From contig NZ_BAMX01000006.1 in the NCBI RefSeq assembly GCF_000963965.1, forward strand, positions 168,298 to 232,297: a DNA stretch of 64,000 nucleotides. The letters run 5' to 3'. This document shows, in pieces, positions 58,015 to 64,000 of this stretch (within the stretch, counting starts at the first letter, position 1; the number at the start of each line of letters is the position of its first letter). The notes beneath the pieces were generated by a model. It saw only the letters and a list, made by a program, of their open reading frames with translations. It ran no database searches and was not told where the DNA came from. Both the position numbers and the translations under genes were made by a program. This DNA comes from Acetobacter orientalis. Lineage in GTDB: Bacteria; Pseudomonadota; Alphaproteobacteria; Acetobacterales; Acetobacteraceae.

Positions 58015-58995
58015 GTGCCAGAACGTTTTGCCTTAATTCACAACCCCCGTAGCCGACGTAATCTCAAGGCAGACCGTCAGTACCTTGAAACAGCGCGCAC
58101 CATGCTTGGCCCTTTGTTTCATACCCCTGAAACTGCCGTTGCCTTACGCGCAACCATAGAAGAACTGGCACGCCAAAATGTGGAGTGTCTGGTGGTCGAT
58201 GGGGGAGATGGCACGGTAGGGAAGGTGCTTAGCGTTTTATACGCCTCATCTTACCCAAACCATAAACTGCCCATGATAGCGCTTTTGCCCTCTGGCAATA
58301 CCAACCTTATTGCCGCTGATGTCGGGTTTGGCAAAAGAGGTGGCGAGGCGCTTGAGCATTTACAGTCTTTGGCGCGGGCGCACCGTTTGGGCGAAAATAT
58401 TAAGCAGCGCCAGCCGTTGGTTGTCTCTTGGCCGGGGCAGAAACGGGCACCGGAGCTTGGTTTCTTTGGGGGGGCTGGTGCCTTTACCAAAGGGATAGAA
58501 ATTGCGCACCGCCCAGATATTTTGAATACTTACGCGCATGACGCCGCAGTACTTGCCACATTAATGGTAACAGCGCGGCAGCTCTTCTCTCCCAAATTGC
58601 GGCAACAGTGGCTTAATGGTACGCCCGCAGGCTTGGGGCTGGACGGGCAACCGGCTGATGTGCGCAATCGCTTTTTGTTTTTATGTACTGGCCTGCATAA
58701 ACTCTCCCATAAAATATGGCCTTTCTGGCGGCCTTCTTGGGAGGTTGATAAAGGCATAAGCTATCTGGACATAGACGCACACCCAGAGCGTTTGCTGAGT
58801 GCTGTATGGAATTTGATGCGCGGTAAAGCACCATCGTGGATCCAACAAAGCGCATCATATAGAAGCGGTACCGCAGCACGTATCCGCCTGCGGAGCGAGC
58901 AGTCGTTTGTGTTAGACGGCGAAGTGCTTGAAACTGGGCCTGAGCAATGTCTGGATATTACTGCGGGGCCTGTGGTCTCTTTTTTACAAGCGTAG
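58015..58995 (+). CDS. Diacylglycerol/sphingolipid kinase family protein
   Basis: The 326-residue protein has the DAGK catalytic pattern: FALIHNPRSRRNL, VVDGGDGTVGKVL (residues 61-73) and LPSGNTNLIA (91-100), where soluble YegS/DgkB proteins usually have GTxND. It would transfer phosphate to a lipid hydroxyl. In Caulobacter a member of this family is a ceramide kinase, and the serine palmitoyltransferase genes here make a sphingoid substrate likely. GTG at 58015 is the only reasonable start; no ribosome site is seen. The next gene starts 16 nt after its stop. Confidence 0.82.
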   Translation: MPERFALIHNPRSRRNLKADRQYLETARTMLGPLFHTPETAVALRATIEELARQNVECLVVDGGDGTVGKVLSVLYASSYPNHKLPMIALLPSGNTNLIAADVGFGKRGGEALEHLQSLARAHRLGENIKQRQPLVVSWPGQKRAPELGFFGGAGAFTKGIEIAHRPDILNTYAHDAAVLATLMVTARQLFSPKLRQQWLNGTPAGLGLDGQPADVRNRFLFLCTGLHKLSHKIWPFWRPSWEVDKGISYLDIDAHPERLLSAVWNLMRGKAPSWIQQSASYRSGTAARIRLRSEQSFVLDGEVLETGPEQCLDITAGPVVSFLQA

Positions 58996-59011
58996 GCTAA
59001 AGGTAGGGTTG

Positions 59012-59986
59012 ATGTCTGATGCAGCAAGCGCACACGCGCGCTCCTTGGCCGCAAACCTGCTTGCGCAAAGTATTGGCGCAGAAATGGCAACGCCTGTTGC
59101 GCCAGAAGTAACAGCGTTTGTAGAGCAACTGATAAAACCAGCCCGCCCACTCGGCGTTTTGTTTTATGGCTCAGGCTTGCGTGGCGGCATACAAGACGAC
59201 ACGTTGCTGGACTTTTACGTTATTCTAAAACGACAATCAGACTGGCCTCGGCCTTGGGCGGCACGCTTAGGCAATGCTCTGTTGCCACCCAATGTTGAAT
59301 ACCATGAAATTGTTGTGCAAGGGCGCTTGTTGCGTGCCAAAGTAGCACTGCTTAGCTTAGTGCAATTTCAAAGACTGACGGGTGTTGCCACATGCGATAC
59401 AACGGTTTGGGCGCGCTTTTCTCAACCGGTTCGGCTTGTTTGGTCGGAGGGGCATAAAGCAGAGCAGGCTTTGCAACGCTGTGTTATGCGTGCGGTAGTG
59501 ACCGCAGCCTATTGGGCCGCCGCTTTTGGCCCTGAACGCGCTGAACCAGAAGCCTTTTGGAACGCCCTTTATGCCCGGACATACCAAACTGAATTGCGGG
59601 TAGAAAAAGCAGGGCGTGGAGCAGGTATTGTTGCCACATATCCAGAGCGTTTTAAGCGCTTACTTCTGTCGTGTTGGCATATTGCAGGTATAGCCGTTGC
59701 ACAAAATGGGCAAAATCTAATCCCGCTCATTACGCCGCACCGCCGTGAAGCGTTAGAAAAAGCATGGGTGGTGAGGAAGCGGCTCGGTCGGCCTTTAAAT
59801 ATTTTGCGGCTTATGAAAGCGGCTTTCACCTTCTCAGGTGGGGCACGCTATGCGGCATGGAAAATTGAGCGGCATAGCGGTATTAAGGTGCCTTTAACAG
59901 CCTTTGCAGAAAAACACCCCCTTATTGCCGGACCTCCTTTATTGTGGAAGCTGTGGCGCAAGGGGGCGTTTCAAAAAAGCAGTTAA
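59012..59986 (+). CDS. Nucleotidyltransferase-fold protein of unknown role
   Basis: The 324-residue protein is not assigned to a named family. Residues 48-72 (LGVLFYGSGLRGG, then QDDTLLDFYVI) look like the GS...D-x-D core of pol-beta nucleotidyltransferases. The rest is mostly helical with several aromatic-rich segments (RAVVTAAYWAAAFGPERAEP). It follows the lipid kinase gene by 16 nt on the same strand and shares its stop region with the serine palmitoyltransferase gene (TTAA at 59983-59986). Addition of a nucleotide or headgroup to a phosphorylated lipid is a context guess. AGGTAGGG precedes the ATG. Confidence 0.6.
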   Translation: MSDAASAHARSLAANLLAQSIGAEMATPVAPEVTAFVEQLIKPARPLGVLFYGSGLRGGIQDDTLLDFYVILKRQSDWPRPWAARLGNALLPPNVEYHEIVVQGRLLRAKVALLSLVQFQRLTGVATCDTTVWARFSQPVRLVWSEGHKAEQALQRCVMRAVVTAAYWAAAFGPERAEPEAFWNALYARTYQTELRVEKAGRGAGIVATYPERFKRLLLSCWHIAGIAVAQNGQNLIPLITPHRREALEKAWVVRKRLGRPLNILRLMKAAFTFSGGARYAAWKIERHSGIKVPLTAFAEKHPLIAGPPLLWKLWRKGAFQKSS

Positions 59987-61194
59987 GCGGTTGCTGTGCT
60001 TAGCACACCTGCATCAAGACCGGCCTGACGGAAAATCTCAATAGCTTGATCAATTTGTGCGGCTGTGTGTGTTGCCATAACAGAGCAACGGAGCAATGGG
60101 CGGTGGTCTGGTGTTGCTGGGGGTACGCTCAGGTTTACATAAACCCCAAGCTCCAGCAGGCGGTTCCACATGACAATGGCCTGGCCCATTTCTTCCAGTG
60201 TAACAGCAATAACCGGGCTAACTTGACGGCTGGCATTGAGGCCAATTTTATGAAAACCCGCATGCAGGCGTGCAGCATTGTCCATAAGCTGTGTGCGTAG
60301 CTCTGGGTGGGCTTGCATGTCTTCCAGTGCAGCCATGGTGGCGGCAATCACTTCTGGCGGCAAAGAAGCCGTAAACATGTAAGGGCGGCAGTTAAGGCGC
60401 ACAAACTCAAGTTCTGGGTGGTCAGAGACGCAATAGCCACCAACAGTACCAAGGCTTTTGGAGAAAGTGCCAACAACAAAGTCTACGTCGGCTTCAACAC
60501 CGGCAGCTTCGGCAACACCTAGCCCTTTTTCGCCCATGACCCCAAAAGAGTGGGCTTCATCGACCAGTAGGTACGAGCCCGTTTCGCGTTTAATGGCTGC
60601 CATTTCTGCAACGGGTGCCACGTTGCCGGTCATGGAGTAAATGCCTTCAACCACAACCAGCTTTGCGCCGGGAGTGCCATCAAGGCGTTTTAAGCGTTTG
60701 TACAGGTCATCTGCATCGTTATGACGGAAACGAATAACCTGTGCGGGGCTTAAACGGCTGCCGTCGTAAATGCTGGCATGGCTGTCTGCATCCAGAATGA
60801 GGTAGTCGTCTTTGCCAACCAACGTAGAAATCATGCCGAGATTGGCTTGGTAGCCGGTTGAAAACACCATGGCATCGCGGCGGTTAAAATAGTCTGCAAT
60901 GCGTTTTTCAAGCTGGCGGTGCAAAGACTGGGTACCGTTAGCAATACGAGAGCCGGTAGTACCAACGCCATATTTTGCAACAGCGTCTTGCGCAGCTTTA
61001 ATGGCGCGCTCAGACTGGCTTAGGCCAAGGTAGTTATTGGTGCCAAATAAAAGGGTTTCGCGCCCTTCAATAATCCCAACAGTGGAAGAAAGGGGTTTTT
61101 CAATAACAACAGCAAAAGGGTTGCGCCCACCAGCCTGCACAAGCGCACCAAGTGCGCTGGCAGTGCCGTCAAATTTTGCGAAAAGTGACGTCAT
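59983..61194 (-). CDS. spt: Serine palmitoyltransferase
   Basis: The 403-residue PLP enzyme condenses serine with a palmitoyl thioester to 3-ketosphinganine, the first step of sphingolipid synthesis. It is an alpha-oxoamine synthase with SHASIYDG (138-145), DEAHSFG (212-218) and the PLP Lys246 in GTFSKSLGTVGGY. Several long blocks match the soluble Sphingomonas SPT from memory (FSTGYQANLGMISTL, VVEGIYSM, CRPYMFTASLPP), rather than KBL, ALAS or BioF. The ACP gene 6 nt upstream suggests that palmitoyl-ACP may be the donor. Gene symbol used descriptively. Confidence 0.9.
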   Translation of the reverse strand: MTSLFAKFDGTASALGALVQAGGRNPFAVVIEKPLSSTVGIIEGRETLLFGTNNYLGLSQSERAIKAAQDAVAKYGVGTTGSRIANGTQSLHRQLEKRIADYFNRRDAMVFSTGYQANLGMISTLVGKDDYLILDADSHASIYDGSRLSPAQVIRFRHNDADDLYKRLKRLDGTPGAKLVVVEGIYSMTGNVAPVAEMAAIKRETGSYLLVDEAHSFGVMGEKGLGVAEAAGVEADVDFVVGTFSKSLGTVGGYCVSDHPELEFVRLNCRPYMFTASLPPEVIAATMAALEDMQAHPELRTQLMDNAARLHAGFHKIGLNASRQVSPVIAVTLEEMGQAIVMWNRLLELGVYVNLSVPPATPDHRPLLRCSVMATHTAAQIDQAIEIFRQAGLDAGVLSTATA

Positions 61195-61200
61195 ACGCGC

Positions 61201-61452
61201 TTAGCCTTTATTTTTAAGGGCAACAATGCAGGCTGCAAGGTCGTTGATGGTACGAATATCGGCCAGTTTATCCAGCGGTACGGACACATCAAGCGTGTCT
61301 TCCACTTCCATGACAAAGTTCATGACGGCCAAGGAGTCAAAAGCCAGATCTTCCATGATCTTGCAGTTGCCGTCGATGTCGCGCGGAACTTTGGGGTTTT
61401 CAAGAAGCTTCTGGATAATGAGTGCAGAAACGCTTTCAACAGTTTCGCTCAT
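61201..61452 (-). CDS. Acyl carrier protein of the sphingolipid locus
   Basis: The 83-residue ACP has its phosphopantetheine Ser at residue 40 in EDLAFDSLAVMNFVMEVED. It lies between the acyl-AMP ligase and serine palmitoyltransferase genes, so it probably carries the acyl chain between them. ATG at 61452 is chosen with AAGGGAT upstream; the longer frame (61479) adds a basic tail lacking a ribosome site. It is distinct from the housekeeping acpP, which is usually next to fab genes. Confidence 0.9.
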   Translation of the reverse strand: MSETVESVSALIIQKLLENPKVPRDIDGNCKIMEDLAFDSLAVMNFVMEVEDTLDVSVPLDKLADIRTINDLAACIVALKNKG

Positions 61453-61578
61453 GGTGGATCCCTTCGTCCGTGTACGCATGGAAAGTAAGCGAGTAACCCC
61501 GCCGTTGGCGCGTGCTTATGAACGAAAAAAGAAGAGTGTGCCAGTTCTCATCTTACGCACGCACCATGCTCGTGGAGT

Positions 61579-63351
61579 TTAAGCAGGTTCTACTTCAGGC
61601 TGAGGCTCAAAAACACCGCTTAAAAACATTGTGCGGGCTTTTGCGCGGGTCAGCTTACCAGAAGATGTCTGGGGAAGGGCATGGGGGGGCACCAACACCA
61701 CAGAGACCTCTACGCCATGCAGACGGCGGAAGAGGCTTGCAGCTTCGCTACGTAGCTCTTCACGTGTTTCTGGAGTAGTGGCACGGCACTGAATAAGGGC
61801 CACAATTTCTTCCTGTTCCCCTTTTTCTAAAGAGAACACAGCTACATCGCGGCTACGCAGGGTAGGCAGCTCATTTTCAGCAGACCATTCAAGGTCTTGC
61901 GGCCAAATGTTACGGCCATTGATAATAATCAGGTCTTTCGCGCGGCCCGTTACAACAATCTGGCCATTCAGCATATAACCAAGGTCGCCTGTGTTCAGCC
62001 ACTTTTGGGTATCTATTGCTTTTATGGTTTCTTCAGGTTGGCGGAAGTAGCCGTCCATCAGGCTGGGGCCACGTACAAAGATCGTGCCAACGGTGCGGTC
62101 TGGTAGCACGTTGCCTTCGGCATCCCGTACTTCCAAGCCGTGGTGTGGTAGCACTTTACCGCAGAGCACAAAGGTGCGTGACGGTGCGTTGGCTGATTTC
62201 GGGGCAACAGCCAAGCCTTGGCTTTCCAGCACACTCAGGTCAACCGTGTCGGTCTGAATACCAGTGTTAAGCGGTGCAAAGCTAATGGCAAGCGTTGCTT
62301 CTGCCATGCCATAGCTGGCTTCAAATGCTCTTTTATCAAACCCGGCAGAGGCAAAGCGTTCGGCAAAAATTTCCAGAATATGGGGGCGGATCATATCGCC
62401 ACCAATACCGGCCACGCGCCAGCTTGAAAGGTCAAGCCCTTCAGCCGCAGGGCGGCGTGCGCAAAGCTCGTACCCAAATGAGGGGCTGTAAGCGAGTGTG
62501 CCGCGGTTACGGCTAATCAGATCCAGCCAAACATGGGGGCGGCGTGCAAACTCACGGGTCGGCAGCATGTCAACCGTAAGCTGGCAGGTCATAGGGGTGA
62601 GAAAGAAGCCCACAAGACCCATATCATGGTACAGTGGCAACCAAGAGACGCAACGGTCATCGGTTTCGCGCACTTGCAAGCCGTCATGCGCAATGGCGGC
62701 TACGTTGGCCATGCCAGATTTTTGGCTCACACAAACCCCCATAGGGAAACGGGTGCTGCCAGAAGAAAACTGAAGGTAAGAGAGGGCTTCAGGCTTGATT
62801 TCCGGCAGGGCCATCTCTGGCACAGGGCGCGCCATCAGTTCACCAGGGGAGCCCGCGAAAACCAACCCAAGGCCGCTAACAATATCGTTTGTCCAGCCTT
62901 CAATAATTTGCGGAATAATAACCGCACTTGCGCCCGCGCTGGTAATCATGCCGCGTAGGGTCGCAAGATAAGCCTCTTTACCAGCAAACGCTACGGGTAG
63001 CGGTAGCGGGGCAGAGACCAGCCCTGCATACTGGCAGCCAAAGAAAATACGCGCAAAGTCACCATCGCTCTCGGCAACAATGGCAACGCGGTCACCGGGC
63101 TGTAAGCCCATGCCCAGCAGGCGCAGGCCAGTTTCAATGGCTTGCTCACGCAATTTTTTATAGGGCAGGGCTTCTAAGAGCACACCTTTGCCTGAATAAA
63201 TATTGAAGCCCGCATTCCCTTGTGCTGCATAATCCAAAGCAGCAGGAAAGGTCGGAAAATCCCCATAACGGCGTTGCTGTCCGGAATTTGTTGGAACCGG
63301 CTGCAAGGTCTCTTCGTTTAAGGTAGAAGAAGCAGAGTTCATAACGTTCAT
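61579..63351 (-). CDS. Fatty acyl-AMP ligase / acyl-ACP synthetase
   Basis: The 590-residue adenylating enzyme has the FAAL pattern: LQFSSGSTRFPMGVCVSQ (193-210, phosphate loop), SWLPLYHDMGLVGFF, GTLAYSPSFGYELCARR, EASYGMAEATLA, TGDLGYMLNGQIVVTGRAKD and a C-terminal TSSGKLTRAKAR. It would activate a fatty acid and load the ACP encoded next. The Lys usual in the phosphate loop (PKG) is Met here. ATG at 63351 or 63342 are both possible. A 126-nt gap separates it from the ACP gene. Confidence 0.88.
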   Translation of the reverse strand: MNVMNSASSTLNEETLQPVPTNSGQQRRYGDFPTFPAALDYAAQGNAGFNIYSGKGVLLEALPYKKLREQAIETGLRLLGMGLQPGDRVAIVAESDGDFARIFFGCQYAGLVSAPLPLPVAFAGKEAYLATLRGMITSAGASAVIIPQIIEGWTNDIVSGLGLVFAGSPGELMARPVPEMALPEIKPEALSYLQFSSGSTRFPMGVCVSQKSGMANVAAIAHDGLQVRETDDRCVSWLPLYHDMGLVGFFLTPMTCQLTVDMLPTREFARRPHVWLDLISRNRGTLAYSPSFGYELCARRPAAEGLDLSSWRVAGIGGDMIRPHILEIFAERFASAGFDKRAFEASYGMAEATLAISFAPLNTGIQTDTVDLSVLESQGLAVAPKSANAPSRTFVLCGKVLPHHGLEVRDAEGNVLPDRTVGTIFVRGPSLMDGYFRQPEETIKAIDTQKWLNTGDLGYMLNGQIVVTGRAKDLIIINGRNIWPQDLEWSAENELPTLRSRDVAVFSLEKGEQEEIVALIQCRATTPETREELRSEAASLFRRLHGVEVSVVLVPPHALPQTSSGKLTRAKARTMFLSGVFEPQPEVEPA

Positions 63352-63934
63352 TCAGCTAGCCATTCGAAGAAATTCAATAATTGCGTCAGCGCCCTATAGC
63401 GCAGTGTGTCCGCGCCTCTGTTAGGGCGAACGTGTCGCCTATATAGTCTTTTTTGGGATTCACAAAAGTATCATGTGTGCAAAAAGCGTCATTTGATGTT
63501 TTTTAGGGCGGTTGAAAGCCTTCTTTTATAGCGTCACATATATAGAGTTATCGTCTTGCCGTGAGCCGCTAAGCTTCTTGCAGCGTTTAAGAAAATCACG
63601 CTGCCAATACGTTACACTCTAATAGGGTATGGTCTGAAACGTTTCGTAATACTTCTTGTTTGAAGTGGGTGCGTATTTTCCTCGGTTTCAGCAGTGTGCT
63701 CATGCCTAATATACAGATACGCAACTGCGTCACGATTCCAAGTTGCGGAAGTTTGTCTCTCCTTACAAATCAACGCATGGCATTAGCCCACTGAGTATGT
63801 GTGGTGTTAACGTTGAAAGGGGAGGGGAGCAGCAGTTGGTTGCCACCGGTGAACGCGATTGGCGATGGCTAACGGAATGGTCTTTCCAATCAAGTAACTA
63901 GCTTGCGCAGCGCGACTTCAAATCGGCGCCAACA
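63352..63934. other. Non-coding region upstream of the acyl-AMP ligase gene
   Basis: No gene is seen in this stretch. On the minus strand TATATA (63445-63440) is a possible -10 for the ligase operon, 89 nt before its ATG, but no good -35 matches. The rest shows short AT-rich patches and no long repeat. A 34-codon frame at 63797-63901 has no ribosome site and is not called. Confidence 0.5.
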
Positions 63935-64000
63935 TAAAAATGTAAAAAAAGCATTTTTTGGTGTTGACGGTTTTGTGGTGTGGGTATAGAAACCGCTTCA
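63935..64000 (+). promoter_or_regulatory. Strong promoter with UP-like element at the right edge
   Basis: An A/T-tract block (about 63935-63960) precedes TTGACG (63964-63969). TATAGA is at 63985-63990, giving a short 15-nt spacer, so the exact -10 is uncertain. A GC-rich stretch follows. This resembles promoters of rRNA or other stable RNA genes reading to the right, beyond the window. What lies downstream cannot be seen. Confidence 0.5.

Noticed and set aside
63797..63901. 34-codon ORF near the right edge
   Set aside because: No ribosome site, no similarity recognised, and the region otherwise looks non-coding.

Overview
The window looks like a chromosomal segment of an acetic acid bacterium (Acetobacteraceae, Alphaproteobacteria). 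Supporting signs are the order tig-clpP-clpX-lon-hupB-tRNA-Val-nuo, separate nuoC and nuoD genes, the run nuo-birA-coaX-rnj-proS-lolC-lolD, a SUF operon with SufU and SufA, and a serine-palmitoyltransferase lipid locus. The genus is not resolved. No insertion sequence, prophage, integrase or CRISPR array was seen.

Layout. 1-3.6 kb (minus): an AsmA-family gene cut by the left edge and a divergent PEP-carboxylase-like gene. 3.7-5.0 kb: a DUF445 membrane protein. 5.1-11.8 kb (plus): a complete SUF iron-sulfur operon (Rrf2 regulator, sufB, sufC, sufD, sufS, sufU, sufT-like, sufA). 11.8-15.8 kb (minus): an Fe-S RNA methyltransferase, a DEAD-box helicase and a CopD-like membrane protein. 15.9-24.5 kb (plus): NAD(P)HX repair enzyme, tRNA-Leu(UAG), tig, clpP, clpX, lon, hupB and tRNA-Val(UAC), a protein-folding and quality-control block with several clear terminators. 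24.7-37.7 kb: a complex I operon in the order nuoA-B-C-D-E-F-G-H-I-J-K-L-N, with nuoM absent from its expected place. 37.7-44.3 kb: birA, coaX, rnj, proS, lolC, lolD. 44.3-46.3 kb: an AT-rich stretch and an orphan Hint-domain protein. 46.3-53.1 kb: glutathione peroxidase, an IclR regulator, a DUF3108 protein, glmU-glmS and a phosphoglycolate phosphatase.

53.1-63.4 kb is the most interesting part. Three units interlock. A minus-strand operon with 4-nt overlaps at every junction encodes metallophosphoesterase-LptF-LptG-fatty acid hydroxylase-nucleotidyltransferase. A divergent plus-strand pair encodes a lipid kinase and a nucleotidyltransferase-fold protein of unknown role. A minus-strand unit encodes fatty acyl-AMP ligase-ACP-serine palmitoyltransferase. 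I read this as a sphingolipid synthesis, modification and possibly export locus. Ceramide synthase and ketosphinganine/ceramide reductase are not in the window. The last 650 bases are non-coding and end in what looks like a strong stable-RNA promoter pointing off the right edge.

The main points for follow-up are the missing nuoM with a 17-codon in-frame mini-ORF in its place, the LptFG-hydroxylase operon in the sphingolipid locus, the PEPC-like protein with altered catalytic loops, the AT-rich Hint island, and hairpins that cover the Shine-Dalgarno sequences of the AsmA gene and tig.
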